Of a stretch of DNA of 64,000 bases, positions 32,453 through 41,941 are shown piece by piece. Positions within the stretch are counted from its first letter, which is position 1. Each line of letters starts with the position of its first letter. The DNA is from Hexactinellida sp. DTS-2022 (taxonomy: Eukaryota > Porifera > Hexactinellida): positions 1,612,001-1,676,000 of the forward strand of contig JAPNXP010000014.1 of assembly GCA_028753945.1 (NCBI GenBank). The letters run 5' to 3'. Both the position numbers and the translations under genes were made by a program. Under the pieces are notes generated by a model, which was not told the origin of the DNA, ran no database searches, and worked only from the letters and a program-made list of their open reading frames with translations.

Positions 32453-33221
32453 CAGTGGCGGATCCAGACATGTTGAAAATGGGGGCCCAAGAAATAATGC
32501 GAGCGTAGCGATCAACTTCTAAGGGGGTCTGGGGGGTAACCCCCAAACTTTTTTTAAGTTATATACACTCAGAAGTCATTTTAAACGCTAATTTCTTTAT
32601 ATGGAGCCAGTGGCGTAACGTGGTAAAGTGCCGCTGGGGGCAAGCATCACCCGACAGGCAAAAAACACGAATTAGTTTATAAACAAACAAAGCATAAATA
32701 TTTGCTTATACGTATACTTATCCAGGAGACAGTGTATTAAAAAAATGAAATACACAGCTAATATATTGCAACCTGTGTTATCTAATTCATTTGCAGTATA
32801 AAATTATATGCCAGCCCCGCTCAGCCGGTCGCGACCTTTTAACGTTTAGAGTTCATATACTAAATGTATTACTGAATTATTCAAAAAAGATTACTGTATC
32901 GGGTGACAACTACAATCGTTAAGAAAAAACCTGGAAAATTTACTTGAAATGGTTCAAAGAGATATTTATTAGCATGTAATTCGTGCAATTGTGAGGAAAA
33001 AATGGTAAACAAGATGTCAAAATGCCGCCCCCTAAGCGTACCGCTGGGGGCACGTGCCCCCCATCGCCCCTACCTAGTTACGCTACTGTATGGAGCCATA
33101 ATTCAAACTTGAGGCTAAAGTTTCTTAGTTATTTTGTCAATTTCAGCCTAAATTTCAGTCAATTTCAGTTTCGAAGGGGGGGCCCAGGCCCCCTGCCCCC
33201 CCCCCCCTGGATCCGCCTCTG
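32453..33221. mobile_element. hAT-like MITE with CAGTGGCGGATCCAG ends
   Basis: The ends are CAGTGGCGGATCCAG and the inverted CTGGATCCGCCTCTG. The flanking octamers (TATACTGA and TGTAACTG) agree only partly, so the target duplication has decayed or the boundary is off. The right end contains long C tracts. It is interrupted by the MITE at 32608-33088. Confidence 0.75.
32608..33088. mobile_element. hAT MITE nested in 32453-33221, 8-bp duplication TATGGAGC
   Basis: The ends are CAGTGGCGTAACG and the inverted CTAGTTACGCTACTG. TATGGAGC is duplicated exactly at 32600-32607 and 33089-33096. CGCTGGGGGCA appears near both ends. No coding. Confidence 0.92.
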
Positions 33222-33356
33222 TGTAACTGTATACACGTATTATTAAATAGTAATTAAGAAATAACAATCTTATACGATTTCATATTGTGTGAGTTACAAA
33301 ACAAATTTTCGAGCATACGCTAACAGATTCAAAGACATCTAAATATTTTGTATAAC

Positions 33357-34020
33357 GAGCCCTTCGGTCTCGGTCGCTTTGCGACAGATCGGTGCTACGC
33401 ACCTCAAGTTAACGGCCGCTGAGCGGCCTTACTCCTCACATTTCTACCATGGAAATGGTAGATAGCTATCTAATTTTCATTAATTTGTTTACCTATTTGT
33501 GTAAACAACAACAACAACAAATACTCATATTAGAATTTTATAAATGCGAAATTCGTGCTCAGCACACTTGTTTACTTATAGTACCTATTGAAAGCTAACT
33601 TCTAGGTTGATTTTGAATTTTCATTAATTTGTTTACCTATTTTGTGTAAACAACAACAACAAATATTCATATTAGAAAATTTTAACCGCGAAAATCGTGT
33701 TTAGCATACTTGTTTACCTACTATAATACCCGTTGAAAGCTAACTTCTAGGTTGATTTTGAATTTTAATTAATTTGTTTACCTATTTTGTGTAAACAACA
33801 ACAACAAATATTAATATGAGAAATTTATAAACGCGAAATTCGTGTTCAGCATACTTGTTTACCTATTATCGCATTTGAAAGTTAGTTTATATCTCATATA
33901 TAAATGCGGTTTCTATTCTCATCACTTTAATACAATCCGGACAAACACACAAACAAACAAACAAACAAACAAACAAACAAACACACACACAACAATCGAG
34001 ATTTAATAATATAGATTTAA
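33357..34020. repeat. Dispersed element with CTTCGGTCTCGGTCGC head and about 150-bp tandem units, copy B
   Basis: The head GAGCCCTTCGGTCTCGGTCG is followed by AACGGCCGCTGAGCGGCC. Then come three to four imperfect tandem units (about 33470-33870), each with TTAATTTGTTTACCTATTTTG, AACAACAACAACAAATA and GCATACTTGTTTACC. The copy ends in an AATCCGGACAAACACAC / CAAACAAACAAAC microsatellite. An opposite-facing relative is at 34840-36055. Confidence 0.75.
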
Positions 34021-34334
34021 CCGATTACTGTCTGGTGTATTTTTGCAATATCACCCTGTGTCACTTAGGTGTCAGATTGAGATGAAATTAAAATGACAAA
34101 AACCTCCTAGACTGGTATTGTTATATTCCAAATGGCACCTCTCTATGTGCCCTTGACACAAAATTATGGCGTGTGAAAGTGCGCTCGATTTTTTTGTCCA
34201 ATTTCGCTGCCAACTTCACACTCATTATATATACTCCCCTATGGGATTACTTATGGGGATTCCCACAGGATTCCTATGGGAATGGGATGGGAATGGGAAC
34301 GGAAATTCCATTCCACGGCAACCGTGGCTATTCC

Positions 34335-34839
34335 GCAACATTAATTTGTGATTTAGGCGTATGAGAATTGGATCAGACCAGGATTAGGAGCGTATTTACA
34401 AATGGCTGTATAATAATATACTGCTATCTATTTTCAAGAAAAAACTGAAAACACACATCTTTATAGAGGCATTCATTCCGTGATCACATGACATGGCTAC
34501 ACAAACACACACATTACCTATGTACAGCGCATTTGAACATATCTACTATGGAATTTTCGCTTTATAAATGATGATGATGAATTTATGATGATGATTATTA
34601 TTATTATTAATGAGTAAATTTGTCCAAACTAAAATCCCTGTACGCCTGTACAGAACACTTGGCAGGTATGTAGTAGTTAGCTCAAAGAATATGATAGGCA
34701 TTAGTAACATTGGTAGATTCATCATATTTTTAGGTAACTTTCTGTATACAGCTAGGTACATCTCAAAACGTATTTCTACCTACTGTATTGTTAGCAACAC
34801 ATCTTTGTGTGAATAATAACATATACGTATAGTATATTA
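34335..34839. other. Stretch without recognisable gene
   Basis: An ATG ATG / ATT ATT microsatellite lies around 34565-34610. Short frames here have no domain content. Confidence 0.45.
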
Positions 34840-36055
34840 TTAAAACTCGACTGCTGTTTGTTTGTTTGTCCGGATCGTATCAAAGTGATGGGGGAATAGA
34901 GAGAGATGAGATAGAGACTAACTTCAAAATGTTGTAATAAGTAAACAAGTTGCTGATTTCGATTATAAATATATAAATTTCGAGTATGAATATACAGTTG
35001 CGGATCAAGGGGAGGGGGGGGGGGTTGCTTTGATTTACACTATACTGTCTTAATTAGTGTGCAGTTGTGCCAGATGCTATAATTACCTCAATTAGTGACC
35101 CCAAATACTATTTGATTATTTTCCAAATTACTAATAGCTTCATTAAATTATTATTTATAGTTTCTAATAATATAGTATGGATCTTTTTTAATTATTGGAT
35201 CTCAGGACTACATATTTCCTTTAATTAACAAATCCCTCCTCGACCCAAATGGGGGGAAGGGGGGATCTTACATCGGCCCCAGAACCCAAGCTAGAAATTT
35301 GGGCCATCCTAAGAAACAATGTCCACTCCTTGGGCTGAAGTGTGGCATATGGTCTCGTGAATTTTCGAAATGTCCAGGCACTTGCTAGATATTGGAAATT
35401 GGGCAAATAGCATTCTATTTATCTGGACTGCATTGGAGGACTTACAGCTCCCAGAACCTCAGCTGGTGATGTTTTTTTTTTAAATTGACAACTCTCTCTG
35501 GATCCGCCCCTGACATATATTGCTGCTGTTTACAAAAATAGGTTAAAAAATTGATGGAAATTCAAAATTAACCTATAAGCTAGCTTTCAACGGGTATTAT
35601 AGGTAAACAAGTATGCTGAACACGAATTTCGCATTTATATATGAATTTATAAAATTAATATTTATTGTTGTTGTTTACAAAAGTAGGTATACAATTTATT
35701 CAAAATCAAAATGAACCCAGAAGCCAGATTCCAACGGGTATTATTGGTAAACAAGTTGAAACTATGGAACATGGTAGAAATCATAGCCGTAGACAAGGAG
35801 GGCTTAAGCCCCCCCAAAAAAATTCCTATTAATTCAAATTGATCATACTAATTTATAGTTTGGTCATAATTTAAAGTAATCCCACACCTCAGCCCCCCCA
35901 AACTAAAAATGTTGTCTACGCCCCTGGAAATGGATGTATAACATTTCTACCATTATCCATGGTAGAATATCGAGAAATAAGGCCGCATAGCGGCCGTTAA
36001 CTTGAGGTGCGTAGCACCGATTCGTTGCAAAGCGACCGGGACCGAAGGGCTCGTG
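34840..36055. repeat. Dispersed element, copy C (inverse of copy B)
   Basis: The microsatellite end (CTGTTTGTTTGTTTGTCCGG) is at the left. Tandem units with GGTAAACAAGTATGCTGAA lie at 35590-35760. The GC-rich head CGAAGGGCTCGT ends at 36055 after AGCGGCCGTTAACTTGAGG. The middle contains G-rich and C-rich fragments (35010, 35260, 35800) that look like remnants of CAGGGG-type MITEs. The head lies about 130 bp from the 3' end of the acyltransferase gene. Confidence 0.7.
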
Positions 36056-36182
36056 TAAAATTAAGTTTAATCGAGTACTTCAACTTCTGAATAGTTTAAT
36101 GTTTAATACTGTTATATATAATTCGTAAATTTCTACTAAATACATCAGGGCATAACTTAATATACCGATAATTAATAAAACA

Positions 36183-37997
36183 CTAATCATAGTTTTGGCT
36201 TTTTATCAATTCCTTCATTTCATTTAGTGAATCATTAAGCTCCCAACCAAACTGTGTAGAAGTGATGCAATCTTCTGAGGTCTTCATCGTACAAATTGAG
36301 AAATATATGTTATCTTTTGTCGGAAGAAAAGCTACAAAATGCCCGGTTTTGCTTTGAGTTATAAATGCACCTACTACTGGCAGAGTTGAGTAAACATAAC
36401 TTGTAGCGAGTTGGTAATGTGCAAAAATATTCTTAAAATAACTGCTTTTGAAAAGTTTAACATCTATTTGTTCTCTTTCTGCTAGCATTTTCAATCCTTG
36501 AAGATGTTTAACATAAACCTGACCTCGACTAACATCAGTCATTAATTCTTTATACTTCTCAATGGCCAAATTCATGAGCTTAAACTTGAATTTTAATTTC
36601 GTAGTTTTTGTAGTTATTGCTTCAATAAAAGCGTTTGCTTCACTACTGACAGTAGGAGCCTGTTCTAACCTCCCGCAATGGAACAATCGCATAGAAACAG
36701 GTTGATAGCTAGTTGTTAACTTGTTATACAGCTTGTAGTATGTCAGTTGTATAGCCAACTCTACAAAACCAAGAAAATAAACCCCATGGTTCTTAATGTA
36801 TTCTTTACCGAAATCATTAAAATCATACGTCTTTACATCACAACTTTTGTACACATCTGTTAACATAGTTCTCGCTTCCTCAATTTTATTTTGAATAGCT
36901 GGGGAAATTTCCCATTTCAATAATTCGGCTTTAACATGGATTTCGTATTCAGAATTTAATTTAATATCCTTCTCTTTTTCAAAACTGAAAAGGTCATCAA
37001 AAATAGAAATAACAGATCCATCAAACATAGAATGTTCACTAATTACAGCTATATACCCATCATTAGTGAAAACAATCTCAGATCCCAAACCAAACCATCG
37101 ATTGAAATACTTGAAGTTCTCAGTATGATCGCCGAATCGACATAGTTTGAGTGCATTATCCACAGTCCTAACATTCAAACTGTCAATACATATACCGAAC
37201 ATACTTTCTTCAACTATTTTTAGCGAATAAGCATTAACAGGAGATAGTCTCATCTCTTGCATGGCTACATAGCATTCGTCTCGTGGTAGATTTGTTAAAA
37301 GTCCAACTGAAAGATTCACCGAATCGTCAGGTGTTCTCACTTGGTCAGTTAGAATATGATAAATCATACTGTATATCTGCTGTAGACTAACTAGTTGATT
37401 GGTAGTTGTATTATAAAGTGGCAACTTGTATATGTTGCCAGCATGCATAACTATTATGTGTTTGCTGTGTGGAGAATTACAATAGGTGTCAACTTTAAAT
37501 CCTGGTTGTCTATAGTGACTCATAACACGCTTGATTTGGTCCATGCAAATAGGGATATTTCCGATCTTTTCTTGAGGCAATTGATCATCGCGTATTTTCT
37601 CAGAAATATTAAGATAGAAATTGATACAGTGGGATAAGGAATTTATTTTATCCTCCAGCTTTGTTCAATTAGTTATTGTACGATATGTTGATGTTCCATT
37701 CGAGAAAAGAAGGGAGGATCTGTTTGATAAGAACCTAGTATGAACCCACACATACGAGGCCCAATTGTCCGTTTCTTCTGAAAGTTTTATCAACTTTTCC
37801 TGAAGATATGGTCCTGTTGTATTTTTAAAGGTTTCAGTCATCTGAATAGTTTGTGCAAACTCTTTTTCATTTTGTAGAGGTCGCATTGTAGCTAAGAATT
37901 TCTCAAGTGATCGAAAGAGGCTAGGAACTCCAAGTTTGGGAATCATCTTATCTAGTCTAGTGTTTCTGTATCTGAGTAAATTAAGTTCATTAGGCAT
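36183..37997 (-). CDS. Carnitine/choline O-acyltransferase family protein with one in-frame TGA
   Basis: One frame of 604 codons runs from the ATG at 37997 to the stop at 36183, broken only by TGA at codon 111 (37665-37667). Length and order match single-domain carnitine acyltransferases of about 600-626 residues. N-terminal helices (LGVPSLFRSLEKFLATMRPL) come first, then IGNIPICMDQ, the catalytic-His motif SEHSMFDG (H322), FGKEYIKNHG, and SMRLFHCGRLE near the carnitine pocket. The 28 codons after the TGA also fit the family without a gap, so a spliced-out intron is unlikely. Two pocket features deviate: the usual T-x-R-S stretch after the GR motif reads QAPTVS, lacking the carnitine-carboxylate Arg, and the S-T-S motif reads STL. 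The enzyme would move acyl groups between CoA and an acceptor in mitochondria or peroxisomes, but the acceptor may not be carnitine. Recent nonsense mutation, readthrough or a sequence error are alternatives. Confidence 0.85.
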
Positions 37998-38059
37998 TGG
38001 CCTTTCTAATTAGCAAGTTAGCAAGTAAAGTGCAAAACACGATTTTCTATAAAGGAGGG

Positions 38060-38640
38060 TTTCTCATCTTAATATGTACAAGCGCGCTTCGCTTGATAGG
38101 TCGCTTCGCGGCAGAACACAACGACACACACCAACCACTTCGCGGGTGGTGTGTGGTTTATATACTTCTAACATTGATTATAAAGCGTAAATAGGCCTAA
38201 ATCAGGGGTTCCCAAACTGGGGTCCGCGAGGCACTTTTTATAGGACCGCGAGATATAATTAAAACAATTTTTATAGTGGGATATTTTTCAAATTTTGTAC
38301 TGATAATCTTTCTTGTAAGCAAAGATTTTTAGTAATATAGGTTTAATATGTAGTATAACCATAGTTTCGCTTTTTCTGTCATAATTTAGTAGTTTTTTCC
38401 CAAGTAATTAATTACAAGCTTAGAAATTTTTGTATATTATTTCATGGGGGACCGCAAGACGTTCCCAAATGAATATGGGGACCAAAATGCCATTCTTTTC
38501 AAAAAGTTTGGGAACCACTGGCCTAAATAGTCAAATTTAACAATGTGAAATTTAGTGATTACGTCATCATGTGATAATCACAACCGCTAACGGGTGGTGT
38601 GTGGTTGTGTTCTGCCGCGAAGCGCGCTAGTATTTATATA
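38060..38640. repeat. Dispersed GCGCGCTTCG / CAACCACTTCGCGG repeat, copy 1, holding a hAT MITE
   Basis: A GC-rich head (AAGCGCGCTTCGCTTG, GCTTCGCGGCAGAAC, CACACACCAACC) precedes AACATTGATTATAAAGCGT and AATAGGCCTAAATAGTC. The hAT element at 38203-38520 interrupts it. The adjacent copy at 38665-39085 reads through the insertion point. It ends with another inverse GC-rich head at 38590-38630. Confidence 0.75.
38203..38520. mobile_element. hAT MITE, 8-bp duplication GCCTAAAT
   Basis: The ends are CAGGGGTTCCCAAACTGG and the inverted AGTTTGGGAACCACTG. GCCTAAAT is duplicated exactly at 38195-38202 and 38521-38528. The neighbouring repeat copy has a single AATAGGCCTAAATAGTC at the same place, an empty site. 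The ends are like those of Charlie-type hAT elements. Confidence 0.95.
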
Positions 38641-38664
38641 GATTGATGCTACAGTATATCTATA

Positions 38665-39085
38665 TAGACTAGGGCGCCTCGTTGCTAGGTCGCTTTGCGG
38701 CAGAACCCAACCACTCACCAACCGCTTCGTGGTTGGTGTATGGTTTATACGCTTCTAACATAGATTATAAAGCGTGAATAGGCCTAAATAGTCAAATTTA
38801 ACAATGTGAAATTTAGTGATTACGTCATCATGTGATAATGAGTAAGCATATTGGAAATCTGGTGAGACCAAAGTGTCCGCATCATTAATGTGCATGTTCT
38901 ATTAAATTTTCAGATTTTTGTCTCTTAGAGTCGAATTATGTGCGATTAAGTGACTTTTCAGGGTTCTCGAAATGTGACAATGACGTCATAACTTGTCGAG
39001 GTTGTGAGAAATTTTGAGTGAAAACCTCAAATTGTTGACGGGTGCCAAAAGTTACCCCTATATGCCAAAAATCACATTTGGAAAT
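38665..39085. repeat. Dispersed repeat, copy 2 (inverse partner at 51950-52360)
   Basis: The order is GCTAGGTCGCTTTGCGGC, CCAACCGCTTCGTGGTTGG, AAATTTAGTGATTACGTCAT, AATGTGCATGTTCTATTAAA, ACGTCATAACTTGTCGAGG and TGACGGGTGCCAAAAGTTA. The same blocks occur in reverse at 51955-52355, and a shortened form at 60603-60800. No coding capacity. Confidence 0.85.
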
Positions 39086-39206
39086 CTAATGCTTTTTCAA
39101 TTATTAAAATTGGAGCCTCTCAGACTCAAGTTAAAAACCCCGAGATCGCGACGTTCCAGTCCTTATCTAAAGGAGTCTATGGTATAGTGATATATTGGAT
39201 CAAAAT

Positions 39207-39352
39207 ACTTATATGGAGCTGAGTTACTGGTAACTGAAGTAGGTTTTTATTTATGTCTAAATTTCATTTCTGAGCTTATGGGTCTTTTAGAATTCAAACA
39301 TTTCCTTATATGGCAGTTCAGTTACCAGTAACTGAGCTCCATATAAGTAATC
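39207..39352. repeat. Hairpin with ACTTATATGGAGCTGAG arms
   Basis: The left arm ACTTATATGGAGCTGAGTTA with CTGGTAACTGAAG is repeated in inverse at about 39320-39352, around an 80-bp loop. The outer flanks GGTATAGTGATA and GGATATAGTGATAC are direct repeats and could be a remnant target duplication. Confidence 0.7.
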
Positions 39353-39419
39353 TGATATTGGATATAGTGATACTTTGGCCACAAATCAGATGTCCCCACC
39401 ATTATCACTATATCCAATC

Positions 39420-40321
39420 TGTACTGTAGTAGGGTCCTACTATAGTTTTATACTACAAGTGCACAGTATTGAATTTACCTCTGTCGGACTTACGGCCGGC
39501 CGGCCGTACGCGATGGCCTGACTAGACTATTGGTGATAGAGATTTCAAATTTGGACAGTAGATATAAAATTTCCTGGAGATGATCACCTCGAAGCCCGAT
39601 TTCTCAATTTCGCTTTTGTTCGTCAGTTATATCGAAATTTGTATTCTGGTCCAGTGACTCTTTAATAATTCGAATTAGTTATTGAAATATAGAGGTTGTA
39701 TTCTCCTAAGGATGTTCTTTCTATCAATTAAAATTATTAGGTCGCTAATCAATTCTACGTTTTATTAACGGTTTTTTAAGTAAATCAGCAATCTTCTCCA
39801 TATTGTAATTACTCCATAGTATACTGAATACTATAGAACATATTACGGCACATCCATTTCAAAATTGGTACGGCGGAAGATTTATAATATTCTAAGTGGT
39901 ACGGCGACGACGGACTACCAAGATACAAAATCGTCATCAACTATTTAATCGTAATTGTTTCAGTGTTTGTCTACACCGTTAACCTTTCATTTGATGGTCG
40001 TAGCATTCGTATCCGTTGCACCACATGAATTTGTACTTGTTTTTAGCGGTTTCAGTCCATTCATTTTAGCATTGTGTGATAAAGCCCCGATATTTGGAAA
40101 TCTTTTGATAATGAGGTGCGGCGAGTCGGCGACGCCGGACCACTCTGAAAAGTGGTACGGCGCTCGCCGTACCTGCCGCAACTAGTATGCTGCCCCTGCT
40201 AGATAATGACTGTTATTGATTGGTTTATAAGTGAATATGTGTTTCATACAAGTGCAATGAAAACACTTGGAAGTTGGAACATTTTACAAAGTTAATGATG
40301 ATGTCAATTCTATTATTCAAA
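39420..40321. repeat. Dispersed repeat copy 2, left part
   Basis: Matches 6755-7129 plus 9757-9960. It lacks the 2.6-kb hAT element, giving the empty site CCATATTGTAATTACTCC near 39805. It has its own insertion of about 345 bp (about 39848-40194) that contains TACGGCG motifs and no protein-like frame I recognise. Foldback copy 2 interrupts it at 40322. Confidence 0.8.
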
Positions 40322-41606
40322 GGGAAAATTCCAAAAATACTCAAGTTTTTTAAAAATTTCCAAATATACTCAACTTTTTACTGATACTCAAATATAAAAC
40401 TAGATCTTTCCGAATCTACTCAAGTTTTTCAAAATAATTCCAAATCTACTCAAGTTTTTCAGAATAATTCCAATTCTGCTCAAGTTTTTCAATAAATTCC
40501 AAATCTACTCAACTTTTCAGTAAATTCACAGATCTACTCAAGTTTAGAAAGGCTATATTTAGTCTATCTTATATATTAAATCACAATGTTTTTGTGTTTG
40601 TTTGTTTGTGTGTTTGTTCAGAATTGATTGAGGAACTGGTAAAAGCTACAGGCCTAAAATTTGGCAGTGGGGTGGGGAATACTAGTATTGTATGTACAAA
40701 CAAGTTCAATATCTAAAAAGATATTCAAATCTTCCATCACAAAAGGTGTCAAAACCTTTAGCCAATTAAATTCGAGGGTTGTTCCAGTATGGATTAGCAG
40801 CTAGCATTTCAATTAGTATAATCGAATGCTTTAGTGTCTGTCAAATGTTAAGTGTGCATTATGGAATACTGAGAAAGTAATCTAATTGATCGAGAGGAAG
40901 TTCAGGCATTTAATCAGTTATTTGTGTTCTGTCTGTCTAGCCATACATTTATAACATTCCATTGTGTTATTTGTTATCAAATTATTATCAATCAATACAA
41001 TAACTTCTCCACGTCCCAAAGTTAGGGGTCCACTGGTACAGTTTCTTAGTGATATTTAATTATATATTTGGAATTGGTATATTATTATACATGGACAAGC
41101 TCATATATCTAGAAAATTATCTGTTCAAATTTGCATAAATATCCAAATTATTTAATCTGTCCTTATAGAAACCTGTAGCTAGGATGAACGGATATAAATA
41201 GACGGCTAGCGGCCAACCATCAAGAACGACATTTAATTTGAAAAGGAGATGCTTTAAATACAAGCGAGGGCCGTAGACCCGAGTACAAGTTGTAAGGACG
41301 CGCGTAGAGCTGACGTGCAGATTGTACTAATAAATATTTTTTGTGGTTGGGATCTCCATACTAGTTTCAATAATCCAATAAAACTTGAGTATATTCGGAA
41401 TAATCCAATAAAACTTGAGTATATTTGGAATAATCCAATAAAACTTGAGTATATTTGGAATAATCCAATAAAACTTGAGTATATTTGGAATAATCCGGTA
41501 AAACTTGAGTATATTTGGAAAAACTTGATTATATTTACAAATTAGTTGAGTATTGTTGAGTATATTTGCAAATTTTTAAAAAACTTGAGTATTTTGGAAT
41601 TTTCCC
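40322..41606. mobile_element. Foldback/Mutator-like element, copy 2, 9-bp duplication ATTATTCAA
   Basis: Same ends and interior as 20320-22284. ATTATTCAA is present at 40313-40321 and 41607-41615. It lacks the pogo-like MITE and has about five rather than ten of the 30-bp units. The two copies are very similar over the unique interior, which argues for recent movement. Confidence 0.92.
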
Positions 41607-41774
41607 ATTATTCAAAATAGTTACGTAAATACTACACGTATTCCTAATTTCTATTTGTAATAATTAATCTTTAATTAATTTAAACATTTAAGTCTTCACA
41701 ATTCAAACATTAATTAAATTATATTACACTAAGATGAAATGTAATTTGAATATTGAAATTCTAGTTAAATTAAA

Positions 41775-41835
41775 CATTGGGGAAGTGGAATCAGAAGGAG
41801 CATACTCCCATCCCGTCTGTGAGGGGCTTTTATTG
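41775..41835. other. Conserved 40-bp motif shared with 55028-55072
   Basis: CATACTCCCATCCCGTCTGT at 41801-41820, preceded by CAGAAGGAG and followed by AGGGGCTTTTATT, is nearly identical to a segment at 55028-55072. On the minus strand it contains AATAAA (41829-41834) about 110 bp after the Dicer-like stop codon, so here it could be a polyadenylation region. Confidence 0.5.
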
Positions 41836-41941
41836 TTATTAGAATACATATTTACATGCACCAAAGTATATTCAGAGTAGACAAATTAAATGAGTACGAA
41901 TGATGTAATAAAACTGGACAGTTAAAAAATTAATGAAATTA

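Larger units (their letters stand above)
26382..34225. mobile_element. Decayed 7.8-kb inverted-repeat transposon with transposase-like and OTU-like frames
   Basis: Inverted repeats of about 190 bp lie at 26382-26575 and 34040-34225. They begin ATGAGTGTGAAGTTGGCAGC and close with its inverse. CATATATAC precedes the left end and TATATATAC follows the right end, a probable 9-bp target duplication with one mismatch. Coding relics on the minus strand run 32036-31223, 29225-28380 and 27514-26770. Within it lie younger insertions (27591-28369, 29308-29760, 32453-33221 and the 33357 repeat). Long inverted repeats, a 9-bp duplication and the coding relics suggest a Mutator/NOF-like element. Confidence 0.7.
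26199..34326. mobile_element. hAT MITE (CAGGGTTGCC family) split by a 7.8-kb insertion, 8-bp duplication GCTATTCC
   Basis: The left half (26199-26381) begins CAGGGTTGCCGTGGG and contains GGGAATTCCCATGGGA. The right half (34226-34326) contains GGGAATGGGATGGGAATGGG and ends CCACGGCAACCGTG. GCTATTCC is duplicated exactly at 26191-26198 and 34327-34334. The intact relative at 7652-8027 is 376 bp, so the two halves account for a nearly complete copy. The DNA between them is a separate transposon. Confidence 0.85.

Noticed and set aside
35786-35928. hAT MITE with CCGTAGACAAGG and TTGTCTACGCCCCTG ends
   Set aside because: The inverted ends are suggestive, but I could not find a matching 8-bp duplication. 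It is noted only as a probable remnant within the dispersed repeat copy.
33357-36055. One single element bounded by inverted CTTCGGTCTCGGTCGC heads
   Set aside because: The right border of the 7.8-kb insertion and the GCTATTCC duplication fall between the two heads, so they must be two separate copies in opposite orientation.
36183-37580. Acyltransferase gene starting at 37580
   Set aside because: That codon is TTG. The upstream codons back to 37664, and the frame 37665-37997 beyond the TGA, are in phase and match the family N-terminus.
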